This document shows, in pieces, positions 52,825 to 60,850 of a DNA stretch of 64,000 nt. The notes below the pieces were generated by a model, which was given only the letters and a program-made list of their open reading frames with translations, did not search any database and had not been told where the DNA came from. A program made the position numbers and the translations under genes. Source of the stretch: Bacillus gaemokensis (GTDB lineage: Bacteria; Bacillota; Bacilli; Bacillales; Bacillaceae_G); the NCBI RefSeq assembly GCF_001590835.1, contig NZ_LTAQ01000023.1, positions 64,596 to 128,595 on the forward strand, in the 5' to 3' direction. Every line of letters begins with the position of its first letter. Position 1 is the first letter of the stretch.

Positions 52825-53565
52825 TCAGTCTAATAAGTTATCTATAGAAAATTTGTCTGTTTGGTGCAAAACTGTTTGTGTTTTTGGTTTTATTTGATCA
52901 GCATACTCCAGATAACATTCATTGTTGAAGAAAGTAGTAGCATGTTTTATAAACCTTGTTTCTATCTCATTTCCTTTAATATATTCAGCATATCTTTGTG
53001 CCCCTAAACTTATCATTTCAATAGAATGTTTTTTAATAGCCAATTTAAATGATTTATAACCTAGTTTTTTATCAATCTTTTTAGGATATAGCCTCCATAA
53101 TTGTTCAAATTCTTCAGAGTAATCCGAGTTTTCGCGTTGAATATTTTTTGTTAACTTAGTTTTGTTAAAATTAGTATTGTTTGTGTTCCCTTCGGATACT
53201 ACCTCTGGTTTCTCTAAGACACTCCCCTGGTCTCTTTCCAATATCATATCTTGTTTTCTTGAGATACCAGGTGTTGGTAACAGGTGATACAGGTTAGAAA
53301 GATTGTCGCCTTTATCATCTTTTCTTGTTGTTTTTGCAATATATTTTTTCTCTACCAAAATCTTGATACACTCAATAATCTTTTTTTTTCCACATCCAAC
53401 CTTTTTAGCAAGTGTATTAAGTGATGGAAAAGCTGATTTTGTTTCTTTATTTGCATACCTAGCGATTACAGCATAGGTTTTAAACGCGTAAACATCTAAG
53501 TCACCATTATCTATAACTTCATTTTCTATCATAAAAAATCCGCCTCGTTTATCAATAAAGTTCAT
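52825..53565 (-). CDS. HTH_36-type phage replication protein
   Basis: 246 residues from the ATG at 53565 (GGAGG 4 bases upstream). N-terminal winged HTH: AFKTYAVIARYANKETKSAFPSLNTLAKKVGCGKKKIIECIKILVEKKYI. A poorly conserved linker follows, then a C-terminal domain (SEEFEQLWRLYPKKIDKKLGYKSFKLAIKK) found in DnaD/replisome-organiser proteins. It sits directly before dnaB, the classic initiator-helicase pair. Confidence 0.82.
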   Translation of the reverse strand: MNFIDKRGGFFMIENEVIDNGDLDVYAFKTYAVIARYANKETKSAFPSLNTLAKKVGCGKKKIIECIKILVEKKYIAKTTRKDDKGDNLSNLYHLLPTPGISRKQDMILERDQGSVLEKPEVVSEGNTNNTNFNKTKLTKNIQRENSDYSEEFEQLWRLYPKKIDKKLGYKSFKLAIKKHSIEMISLGAQRYAEYIKGNEIETRFIKHATTFFNNECYLEYADQIKPKTQTVLHQTDKFSIDNLLD

Positions 53566-53697
53566 AGATCCTCCTTCTCCACCCAACGCTCATAAAGCGT
53601 GTAAAGATTCATTCCATTACAAAATATTTATTGTGTTAGTACTATATATTATTTGATACAGTTCGCTTTACATCCCTTGCAAATCAGTTTGTATATT

Positions 53698-53880
53698 TTA
53701 AAAGGGAACTCGGTCCTCTTCTTCCTTTTGGCTTAATTCATATATTTCTTCTAATACTTGCAAACCATGTTCATATGCAAGTATCATCGCCGTTGAAAAT
53801 AAATCATGATTTTGTTTATGTTTTTCAATTAATCTTAAAAAAATTCTTCTTTCTAAATGGAACTTTTCATCTAGACGCAT
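53698..53880 (-). CDS. Small phage protein
   Basis: 60 residues from the ATG at 53880 (CAGGTG upstream), overlapping the stop of the previous gene. Helical, acidic C-terminus. No motif. Part of the early operon. Confidence 0.6.
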   Translation of the reverse strand: MRLDEKFHLERRIFLRLIEKHKQNHDLFSTAMILAYEHGLQVLEEIYELSQKEEEDRVPF

Positions 53881-53881
53881 T

Positions 53882-54085
53882 TTATTCACCTGCCACTTTC
53901 TTTATAGAATAATTTTCAACATAGTGTTTAATACATTCTGTCTCACAATGAAGATAATCTCCATCAAAGTCATAATAATTCTCACCAAAATAAATTTCAC
54001 CTCGACACCCTTCACAATATTCTAGAAAGTCATTCCTACTAGAATCGAAACACTGATTGTAAGTCATTGGATTTTCAATCACCAT
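53882..54085 (-). CDS. Small zinc-ribbon-like phage protein
   Basis: 67 residues from the ATG at 54085 (TAGGAG upstream). Two cysteine pairs, CEGC and CETEC (about 21-24 and 45-49), flank GEIYFGENYYDFDGDYLH, a typical zinc ribbon of small Bacillus phage early proteins. Opens MVIENPM like skin-element YqaI relatives. Confidence 0.68.
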   Translation of the reverse strand: MVIENPMTYNQCFDSSRNDFLEYCEGCRGEIYFGENYYDFDGDYLHCETECIKHYVENYSIKKVAGE

Positions 54086-54173
54086 CAATTTCTCCTATCT
54101 TTTGAGATAAAATAACTAGGAAACTAATAATTGTTTTATTTTATATATGAGGTTTAATAATTGAGGCTTTCTA

Positions 54174-54437
54174 CTACAATTTATTCTTTTGTTTCGTAGG
54201 AGGATTAATTTTTATATTTTTCCTAACCCCTATTAAGCAATCATATTCTGTTTTTCTTCTAAACAACTCCAATAACTGTTTACGAGCTGCAGTACCTTCG
54301 GCTAGCCATTTCATGTATTCTTCTCGGTCTTTCATATGTAAAGCTACTATTTGCTTTTTTATTGTATGATTCAAAAGATGAATTAAACTATTAGCTTCTT
54401 TCTCATGATGTGGTAAGATCCTATTTCTAAAGGCCAT
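54174..54437 (-). CDS. Small basic phage protein
   Basis: 87 residues; GAGGAG lies 9 bases before the ATG. Helical, basic end NIKINPPTKQKNKL. Function unknown; in the early operon. Confidence 0.6.
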   Translation of the reverse strand: MAFRNRILPHHEKEANSLIHLLNHTIKKQIVALHMKDREEYMKWLAEGTAARKQLLELFRRKTEYDCLIGVRKNIKINPPTKQKNKL

Positions 54438-54513
54438 ACATGAATTCTCCTCTATTTGTTTTTACATATGTTCACTGATAATTGAAAAGTAATCCTATGT
54501 GAATTTCTTTTAT

Positions 54514-55236
54514 TTATGCTGTTGCATTCTTCTTATTTAAAAGTTTATCTGCCACTCTTACTGCATCTTCTAACTGATTCGTAATCGCTAAGTATTGAGG
54601 AGCTGTTATTCGTTTCAGTGCATGCTTTTTTTTATAATTATTCATTTTCATTTTTAAATTTGTTCTATATGCTCTGTTATAGACAGATCTAAATACTCTC
54701 CATGCTTTTTGGAAGCTAATACCTTCATTCAAAGCCAAGAGCTGAATCATTTTATTTAAACGTTGCTGTAGACAACTCTCTGTATTAAGAGTATCAAGAC
54801 TATTAATACGATGTTCTACAGTTCTTACTTGTTTCTCTAATTGTTGAATTATAAGTAAAATCTCTACCGGTATTTTTTCACAATTCCAATTACTCTCTTT
54901 TACATGTTTAAATTCTTTTAAAAATTTAATCTTCACTTTTAAAGCTTCTGCATTTATATCTCCCATTGTTACAAATGCAAATGCACTTTCTGTGAGTGTA
55001 AACTTAGGGTATTCTATTCCTTTAATGGTATAACTCGACTTAATAAAATTAGCTTTTGAAAAATCACTTTCCCCAGCTTCGTTTAATTTTTGAATCTGAT
55101 TTACAATAGTATGTATTACAGATTTATGTTCTTCCTTCATCATGTAAGCAATTATTAAACTATCAGTAACAAGCTTATTTCCTTCCATAAATACCAAATT
55201 GCCAACTATATCTTCTCTCTTTTTTTCAACACCCAT
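54514..55236 (-). CDS. Rha family phage regulatory protein with ORF6C-type C-terminus
   Basis: 240 residues from the ATG at 55236 (GGAGGGG upstream). The Rha domain (about 10-110) has VTDSLIIAYMMKEEHKSVIHTIV and FTLTESAFAFVTMG, then IKFLKEF. The C-terminal half resembles ORF6C domains. Rha proteins act in lysis-lysogeny control and antirepression in temperate phages. Confidence 0.85.
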   Translation of the reverse strand: MGVEKKREDIVGNLVFMEGNKLVTDSLIIAYMMKEEHKSVIHTIVNQIQKLNEAGESDFSKANFIKSSYTIKGIEYPKFTLTESAFAFVTMGDINAEALKVKIKFLKEFKHVKESNWNCEKIPVEILLIIQQLEKQVRTVEHRINSLDTLNTESCLQQRLNKMIQLLALNEGISFQKAWRVFRSVYNRAYRTNLKMKMNNYKKKHALKRITAPQYLAITNQLEDAVRVADKLLNKKNATA

Positions 55237-55280
55237 ATATATCCCCTCCACTTTTATAAATCACAGGTTTACTTAAACTA

Positions 55281-55463
55281 TTAAAAAAAAAGTTCTTTTG
55301 GATCTTCTTCAAGAGCAATTGCAATTTTTAATGCCAGCTCTATTTTTAAATTTCTTTTATTATTTTCTATATACCAATAGTGCATTTTCGTTATCCCAAC
55401 CTTATTAGCAACCTCTTCATAAGTCCATCCTTTTTCTATTCTTTTTCTCTTTAATTTTTGCAA
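55281..55463 (-). CDS. Cro-like XRE family regulator
   Basis: 60 residues if translation starts at the TTG at 55463, which has GAAGGGG 8 bases upstream; an ATG at 55481 has none. HTH: LKRKRIEKGWTYEEVANKVGITKMHYWYIENNKRNLKIELALKIAIALEEDP. It opens the early operon under a strong promoter (55495-55523) with an embedded palindrome. Confidence 0.85.
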   Translation of the reverse strand: MQKLKRKRIEKGWTYEEVANKVGITKMHYWYIENNKRNLKIELALKIAIALEEDPKELFF

Positions 55464-55494
55464 GGCGATTACCCCTTCCATTATCTATATTCTT

Positions 55495-55523
55495 ATTATA
55501 AATAAACTACAAGTTTATTTCAA
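55495..55523 (-). promoter_or_regulatory. Early-operon promoter with palindromic operator
   Basis: Minus strand: TTGAAA, 17 bases, TATAAT, close to the sigma-A consensus. Between them lies the dyad AAATAAACT-TGT-AGTTTATTT (55500-55520). It shares TAAAC-N5-GTTTA with the repressor promoter at 58663. Confidence 0.85.
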
Positions 55524-55650
55524 GTGTTTTTTAGAAAAAACACAACCAAAATTATCTTCAACAAAATATGTATTTTCCTGGTGATTTCAATATTTAATTA
55601 GAATGATATATAATAAAAAATATTTATTAAACATATACATTAAAAGAAAA

Positions 55651-55667
55651 AGCCCCTCACTGGGCTA
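55651..55667 (-). terminator. Terminator of the 42-residue gene
   Basis: AGCCC / GGGCT around AGTGAG on the minus strand, then TTTTTC. It overlaps the 3' end of the gene. Confidence 0.7.
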
Positions 55668-55785
55668 TCTTTTTTTCTATATATGTTTTGGAAAAACATG
55701 CTTTTAGAATTTCCTCAGTGTTAATTTTATTTCCCTCTTTTAACCATAGCTTTACTACTTCTTTAGCTAATTCTTGTTTATTCAT
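55657..55785 (-). CDS. Very small helical protein
   Basis: 42 residues from the ATG at 55785, RBS GGGGGAATTGGG. MNKQELAKEVVKLWLKEGNK and a helical tail. Function unknown. A single gene with its own terminator between the early operon and the secreted peptide gene. Confidence 0.55.
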   Translation of the reverse strand: MNKQELAKEVVKLWLKEGNKINTEEILKACFSKTYIEKKIAQ

Positions 55786-55887
55786 CCCAATTCCCCCATA
55801 TTCAACATGTAATTTTGTGATTTTTTCACAATGTTTCACTTTTTTGTTAAATATATAAAAAGCGAATCTCTCTAAAACGTAGGAATG

Positions 55888-55917
55888 ACATCGTTCTAAT
55901 CAAAACGATGTCATTCA
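55888..55917. terminator. 13-bp perfect hairpin
   Basis: GAATGACATCGTT / AACGATGTCATTC with a short loop (CTAATCA), directly downstream of the small secreted peptide gene. It may end that transcript. Confidence 0.6.
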
Positions 55918-55947
55918 ACACTTCAATAATTTATAATATTTTTCGTA

Positions 55948-56085
55948 TTACCAACCACCACCTGGATCAGTCATTTGAACTAAATGACTAACCTCATATT
56001 GTTTTGAATAATCTGTACTTTCCTCTTCTAGTACACATATGGATACTCCTAATAAAACAACTAGGAATATTAAAATTTTTTTCAA
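55948..56085 (-). CDS. Small secreted peptide, possible signalling pre-peptide
   Basis: 45 residues with a TTG start placed 5 bases after GAGGTGG. MKKILIFLVVLLGVSICVLE is a Sec signal peptide or anchor. The remainder EESTDYSKQYEVSHLV ends QMTDPGGGW. Size and layout resemble Phr and AimP precursors, which are processed from a short C-terminus. The tail does not match known AimP peptides (which end RGA-like). An AimR-like receptor is 3.5 kb away on the same strand; no receptor is adjacent. Confidence 0.55.
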   Translation of the reverse strand: MKKILIFLVVLLGVSICVLEEESTDYSKQYEVSHLVQMTDPGGGW

Positions 56086-56524
56086 TTTTTCCACCTCATT
56101 TTAAATAATTACTTCCTTTTCTTTTATAACTAAAATATTTAACCATATTCATTTTTCTTTCATTAAATTTTACGAATTTAAATTTGTTATAAGAAACAGA
56201 GTACTCACCTATTATATTTATACTCCTCATATTCTAAAGAATAAAAGATTTATAGTTTTACCTACCCAATTTCTTCTCCACTATAAATCTCTATATGAAT
56301 ATTTTACCACAAAATAGAACCTGTGTTCTAGTTTTAATTTAAAATATCACATAAATTTATTGTTATTTAACATACGGAAAAATGAAATTTATTCAGGAAT
56401 AAGAAAACACTACGGAATATAGCAGTAAACTAATTACAAGAAGAACAACAAAATTTCTTCTCATCATTTAGATCATAGCTCAGGAAAATTGGGCTACATT
56501 CACATAAAAGAAAGAGGTATTTTA
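56086..56524. other. AT-rich non-coding region
   Basis: About 440 bases, no coding frame seen. Runs of A and T predominate. It precedes the duplicated peptidoglycan-binding fragment. Confidence 0.45.
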
Positions 56525-56650
56525 ATGGTCTTAAAAGCCCAACAATGGGTAAATAGCACGTATAAAGATAGAGCGGGCTATAAAAAATCGAAGAAAATCC
56601 AAATCCTCACTGGGGAGACTTTGAGCCAAATGCATATATTCTTTATGTAA
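56525..56650 (+). pseudogene. Duplicate 5' fragment of the peptidoglycan-binding gene
   Basis: The ATG at 56525 (GAGGT upstream) opens MVLKAQQWVNSTYKDRAGYK, matching MVLKAQQWVNSTYKGKAGY at 46398-46340. After AGYKK one base is missing; the restored frame continues IEENPNPHWGDFEPNAYILY then VI and stop. So the 5' end of the gene is joined, after IEEN, to an unrelated or C-terminal tail. It points the opposite way to the left copy. Confidence 0.78.
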
Positions 56651-57026
56651 TTTAATTAATACGATCTATTATCATCAATAGCATAAAAAAGAAGTATCTA
56701 TCTAGATACTTCTTTTGATTCTAGTACAAATATATAATAAAAAATGAAAATTCTCTTAAAAAGTGGATGAAGCAGGTTTTGGTGCAAGAACTTCAGAACA
56801 ATTATAAGGCACCTTTGAACTACCTATTTTTCTTTTACCCAATTTCATTTATAAAACACTATAATATGCAAATTTCTTTTAATTGTCACTATTTTCATAC
56901 TTATTCACCTTATTTACATTTTAAAAACACGATATAATAATACACAGTATTCTTACCAAATGCTATTTTTGTTTTAATATTATTTTTCACCTAATTAATC
57001 TTCATAATAACAGGAGGTTTTTGAAC
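56651..57026. other. Leader region of the right DUF5065 pair
   Basis: About 375 AT-rich bases with the terminator at 56688-56717 and the promoter of the DUF5065 pair. No additional gene. Confidence 0.45.
56688..56717. terminator. Terminator palindrome
   Basis: AAAAGAAGTATCTA / TAGATACTTCTTTT, perfect, downstream of the peptidoglycan-binding fragment. Confidence 0.82.
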
Positions 57027-57503
57027 ATGGAAAAGCTAAAATCCGTGGCACTTATCGGAGCATTAACGATCGGTAGTTTTACAACAATCGGGGTATTCTC
57101 AACACCAAACCAAGCATTAGCTGCAACATCAAGCACTGTACAGAAAGCATCTCCTGTAGTAGACGACTGGAGATGGCAATCCTTTTTCCTACTTCACCAC
57201 AATGCAGATTACCGAGCTGAGTTAGCTGTAGGAACACTAAGACACGGCGATACATTTGATGTTACATCTGAAGTTGGTGGCATCGACAACGGTATTATCA
57301 AAATATACCGTATAAATTATATAGGCGATGGTCTAGATGAGTTACAGCGATTCAAAACAATCCAAGGTGGAGAAGCAGGTCACCACTTCTATAGCAGATT
57401 CACTACACCTATCACAACTGTTTATACACCTGGAGATTATGTAGCTGTACTAAAAGTAGGCGATCATTACTATTACGGTGGTAAGTTCCAAATTACGAAA
57501 TAA
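57027..57503 (+). CDS. DUF5065 family secreted protein, copy 2
   Basis: 158 residues from the ATG at 57027 (AGGAGG upstream). Signal peptide cleaved near QALA-A. Mature part: DDWRWQSFFLLHHNADYRAELAVGTLRHGDTFDV, KIYRINYIGDG, LQRFKTIQ, FTTPITTVYTPGDYVAVLKVGDHYYYGGKFQI. Close to copy 3, 64 bases downstream, with which it probably forms an operon. Function unknown. Confidence 0.86.
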   Translation: MEKLKSVALIGALTIGSFTTIGVFSTPNQALAATSSTVQKASPVVDDWRWQSFFLLHHNADYRAELAVGTLRHGDTFDVTSEVGGIDNGIIKIYRINYIGDGLDELQRFKTIQGGEAGHHFYSRFTTPITTVYTPGDYVAVLKVGDHYYYGGKFQITK

Positions 57504-57566
57504 ACAGTATTCCTATCAATTCCTACACTATATAAATGTCAAAATTAACTACAAGGAGAATTTTCT

Positions 57567-58019
57567 ATGAAAAAACTAGGAACTATAGCTTTAGTTGGAG
57601 CATTAACACTTGGCGGTTTTACAGCAGCCGGAGTATTTACAGAACCTCAACATGCATCAGCTGCTAAAGGGGCATATGATGACTGGAGATGGCAAGAGTT
57701 TTTCTTAATTCACCATAACGCAGACTACCGACCAGAGTTAGCGGTAGGTCACCTTAGACATGGTGATACTTTTGACATTACTACTCAAGTTAATGGGACT
57801 GATAAAGGTATAATTAAACTATATCGAATCGATTATAGTGACAGCGATTATGGCGACCTACAACGCTACAAAACAATTCAACCATCAGATACAGGCGAGC
57901 GCTATTACAGTAGATTTACTACACCTATTACTAGTGCCTACGAGCCAGGCAGTTACGTAGCTGTATTAAAAGTAGGTGAAGACTACTATTACGGTGGTTC
58001 ATTCAAAATTTCAAGATAA
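57567..58019 (+). CDS. DUF5065 family secreted protein, copy 3
   Basis: 150 residues, RBS AAGGAGA. Signal peptide cleaved near HASA-A. Nearly the same core as copy 2 (DDWRWQEFFLIHHNADYRPELAVGHLRHGDTFDIT). It arose by tandem duplication. The two right-hand copies are closer to each other than to copy 1. Ends before a terminator. Confidence 0.86.
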   Translation: MKKLGTIALVGALTLGGFTAAGVFTEPQHASAAKGAYDDWRWQEFFLIHHNADYRPELAVGHLRHGDTFDITTQVNGTDKGIIKLYRIDYSDSDYGDLQRYKTIQPSDTGERYYSRFTTPITSAYEPGSYVAVLKVGEDYYYGGSFKISR

Positions 58020-58044
58020 TTGAAACTGACTCTCATGACATAGA

Positions 58045-58079
58045 AATGCCCCCTACATTCACTTGTGGGGGGTTTTTTT
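58045..58079 (+). terminator. Terminator of the DUF5065 operon
   Basis: GCCCCCTAC / GTGGGGGG type stem followed by seven T. Confidence 0.85.
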
Positions 58080-58650
58080 AACTCAAGCATAACCATAAGT
58101 GTTATAAAAAGTAAGAGTCCCCATTATATAGGTTTCTTTGTAACCACAGAAATTTTTTTAGCGATATTGATGAGATTACAAAAATAATTTCTGGAGAAGG
58201 TCAATGATTAAGGTAATACGAATGTAAACTCATATACTAAAGTTTATATTTATTTTAAAACATTACTTGTTTACTCTTAAATTAATTTATTTCATTGCTT
58301 TCTATGATTAACTTGCAATTACTACAACTTTGTATTCCCAAAAATAAAGAAGCTTCTTTTTTTGGCAATGATGAAGGAAAATCAATGTTGTTTGGATATG
58401 ATTCTCTCCCCTATTAGGAAAGTCGCACAATATAGTTTGAACGTTTTTACACATGATGCTCTTGTAAATAAAAAATTCAAAGTATGATTTCCAGTCCTCG
58501 TTTCCATGCAAATCCTCGTTTATACATTGCTACATTAATTTATATTTGGTTAATCATGTTATCTTTTGACTACACTTTATTAATTCCTGCTTTATTAATT
58601 TTCTCTCAAATCTAAGTAAATCTGAGATTTATAATTTTTTTTGTAAAAAT
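58080..58650. other. Non-coding gap between DUF5065 operon and repressor
   Basis: About 570 AT-rich bases. A 67-codon minus-strand frame (58308-58511) has a GAGGA before it but no recognisable content, so I do not call it. Confidence 0.45.
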
Positions 58651-58662
58651 AAGATACATCAC

Positions 58663-58692
58663 TTGTGGTAAACACATTGTTTACTTTATAAT
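58663..58692 (+). promoter_or_regulatory. Repressor promoter with palindromic operator
   Basis: TTGTGG, 18 bases, TATAAT. The dyad GTAAACA-CAT-TGTTTAC (58668-58684) lies between the boxes. It has the TAAAC-N5-GTTTA core seen at the early promoter. Confidence 0.8.
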
Positions 58693-58733
58693 TTAGTAGG
58701 CACCAGATAATTTCTATAAAAGGGGGTTGAAAA

Positions 58734-59084
58734 ATGATCGGAGAAATAATTAAAAAGCTAAGAAAAGAAAAGAATATAACTCAGGAACAATTAGGTAATG
58801 TTATTGGTGTTTCTAAAATGGCTATATCTTATTTTGAAAAAGGAAAAAAAGCCCCTGGTCGTGAAACATTAGAAAAAATAGCAGACTATTTTAATATTAC
58901 AACTGATTACCTTTTAGGTAGATCAGATGATCCAGAACTTAATGAACACGAATCTAAGATCGTAACTGAAGAAGGAAATAATATTCTAAAGTTAATAGAA
59001 ACTCTTCCTAAAGAAGAACGTCAAAAAGCATGGGAACAATTAGAAATGTATGTTAGCTATATAAAATCCAAAAAAAACAGCTAA
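58734..59084 (+). CDS. cI-like XRE family repressor
   Basis: 116 residues. HTH at about 5-60: KKLRKEKNITQEQLGNVIGVSKMAISYFEKGKKAPGRETLEKIADYFNITTDYLLG, the phage-repressor type (like Xre or Rok-less cI of Bacillus). Short helical C-terminal dimerisation tail. RBS AGGGGG. It diverges from nothing directly but its operator matches that of the early operon, so it is probably the immunity repressor. Confidence 0.88.
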   Translation: MIGEIIKKLRKEKNITQEQLGNVIGVSKMAISYFEKGKKAPGRETLEKIADYFNITTDYLLGRSDDPELNEHESKIVTEEGNNILKLIETLPKEERQKAWEQLEMYVSYIKSKKNS

Positions 59085-59092
59085 ACAAATAA

Positions 59093-59117
59093 CTGCCTCA
59101 TTAGGCAGCTTTTTTAT
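59093..59117 (+). terminator. Terminator of the repressor gene
   Basis: CTGCCT / AGGCAG around CATT, then TTTTTT. Confidence 0.87.
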
Positions 59118-59256
59118 TAGCTATTTTTTAATTCATTCTGCTTTTATTAAGAAACTATATATAAACATATGTTTTTAGCACTCGCTTATATATTTAAATA
59201 TTTTTTACTCTTGAAATATTCACCACTAAATATTCTTTTGGGCTGTTTAAAGTAAA

Positions 59257-59490
59257 TTAAAGCGCGATACTATCTACCTCTTTTAACCACCTAGTTATCA
59301 TCTTTTGTTTAAATTGCGTTAGCTTGGTACAGCAAGAATAATAGATCATTCTAGTTTCATTATAAGTGTGGTCCCACACATCAATGAAACGGTTAAATAT
59401 ATAGTAACTACAACTAATAGTCCTAGCAATTAGAATTTCTAGTGATGTGTTTGGATAGATACGGAATTCATAATCCTTATTTACTAACAA
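59257..59490 (-). pseudogene. N-terminal fragment of an IS200/IS605 TnpB
   Basis: TTG start with GAAGGTG upstream. DYEFRIYPNTSLEILIARTISCSYYIFNRF at the start and WLKEVDSIAL at the end match the conserved N-terminus of TnpB proteins (FRIYPN ... NR ... WLKEVDSxAL). The RuvC nuclease and zinc-finger parts are missing and the 77-residue frame ends early. A relic of an insertion directly downstream of the AimR-like gene. Confidence 0.78.
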
Positions 59491-59546
59491 TAGTCACACC
59501 TTCATATTTTGAGGAGAAGAACTTCTGTCGGAAGAGCTAAAAACAA

Positions 59547-60680
59547 TCAATCCAGACCTAAATATCTTTTAGGTAACTGCGAGTAAAAAATATTTCCCGT
59601 CTCTTCACACATTTCTAACGATTTTTTTATTAAATTTTTATCTTCTCTAGCTAAGCCCAAATACAATGTTTGAAAATCAGTAAGTTCTCCCATTTTATTT
59701 TCTAAATGTATTAGTAACTCTTCTGCTTCTTTATTTTTTCCTTGCTTTATTTTTAAATATGCCATTTCTGCACAATGGATCTCCTCTTCTAAGCTATCAA
59801 TATTTTGTCCCCAATAAATAACCAGAAAATTCAATGTATTCTTGATGAGTTGTTTCTTTTTTGTCATTTTAATGTCAGAAACATATTCCAACGTTTCAAA
59901 ACTTTTCTCTAAAAAGAACTTTGCAGTTTTATAATTTTCAAAAACATAAGATTCCCCCATTTTCAATAGCGCATTTACCTTTGGAATTATAAAAAATGGA
60001 TTACATTCAAACGCCTCTAAAATTTCATTCCCCATTCTTCTCGTTTTATTTATATTTCCTCTTTGTAAGGAAATTACACAAATAGCCTCTTTAAATCTAA
60101 TAGTAAAGCTATCTCTAATAAATTTATTTTTGATTCTTTTTATTTCCAATTCAATTTCTTGTAACCGCTCAAACAATAATCGATAATTTCCTAAATGATA
60201 CAACATTTGACACATTAAAAGCTCTGTTAATATTTTCATCTCTAATGTCTTAGAACTTCTATGTTTTTTTACAATTAAATTATATAATTCTTTAAATTCC
60301 CATTGCTCTGTATACATTTTATAAATTAAATCGTATACACTAGCCCACTCTTTATTACACGTAGCATCAGAATTCAATTCTCTATCCACGACTTCTTTTA
60401 GCAATCCAAAATCTCCATGTAAAGAAAAATATTCCATAGCTTCACGTAAATTTCTTAATTTGTTTTTTTCTATATATCTTTTCATCAAATTTGTTTGTAT
60501 AGCATTATCCTTATACAAACAGTTTAATGTTTTAGAAAAATAACAAAACCTCATTTGTGTCCTTCCATTTAAAACATCCGATACAACACTTTGAGTTACG
60601 CCCCAATATCTTGCTAATTCTTTATTTGTAATTTTTGCTACGTACAAATCATCGTTAATTTTTTTTAACAAGTTCTCCAT
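59547..60680 (-). CDS. AimR family lysis-lysogeny pheromone receptor
   Basis: 377 residues from the ATG at 60680 (AGGAGG 6 bases upstream). N-terminal HTH: ITNKELARYWGVTQSVVSDVLNGRTQMRF. The rest is a TPR-like helical superhelix. The C-terminal parts EEEIHCAEMAYLKIKQGKNKEAEELL and LYLGLAREDKNLIKKSLEMCEETGNIFYSQLPKRYLGL follow the wording of SPbeta AimR. In arbitrium phages AimR activates aimX until bound by the AimP peptide. Here the 3' neighbour, where aimP should be, is a TnpB fragment. The sensor may be orphaned. Confidence 0.78.
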   Translation of the reverse strand: MENLLKKINDDLYVAKITNKELARYWGVTQSVVSDVLNGRTQMRFCYFSKTLNCLYKDNAIQTNLMKRYIEKNKLRNLREAMEYFSLHGDFGLLKEVVDRELNSDATCNKEWASVYDLIYKMYTEQWEFKELYNLIVKKHRSSKTLEMKILTELLMCQMLYHLGNYRLLFERLQEIELEIKRIKNKFIRDSFTIRFKEAICVISLQRGNINKTRRMGNEILEAFECNPFFIIPKVNALLKMGESYVFENYKTAKFFLEKSFETLEYVSDIKMTKKKQLIKNTLNFLVIYWGQNIDSLEEEIHCAEMAYLKIKQGKNKEAEELLIHLENKMGELTDFQTLYLGLAREDKNLIKKSLEMCEETGNIFYSQLPKRYLGLD

Positions 60681-60715
60681 CTTGTTCCTCCTAGAAACAA
60701 AAAGATACATATCCT

Positions 60716-60736
60716 ATGCTTACGAAATAAAAGCAT
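60716..60736. promoter_or_regulatory. Dyad upstream of the AimR-like gene
   Basis: ATGCTT-N9-AAGCAT, 36-56 bases upstream of the start codon, in the expected promoter region. Possible autoregulatory site; no functional evidence. Confidence 0.4.
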
Positions 60737-60850
60737 GTTTCCAAAGTAAATTTCATTAAATAAATCTTTAAAATTCTAAAATATATACGCACTTAGATGT
60801 AAAGTTACAACCAGTCTATCATTTTAAAATCATTAAGCTATCATTTTTAA

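Noticed and set aside
58308-58511. 67-codon minus-strand frame with a GAGGA before the ATG
   Set aside because: AT-rich, low-complexity, no motif, no neighbours on that strand; more likely chance.
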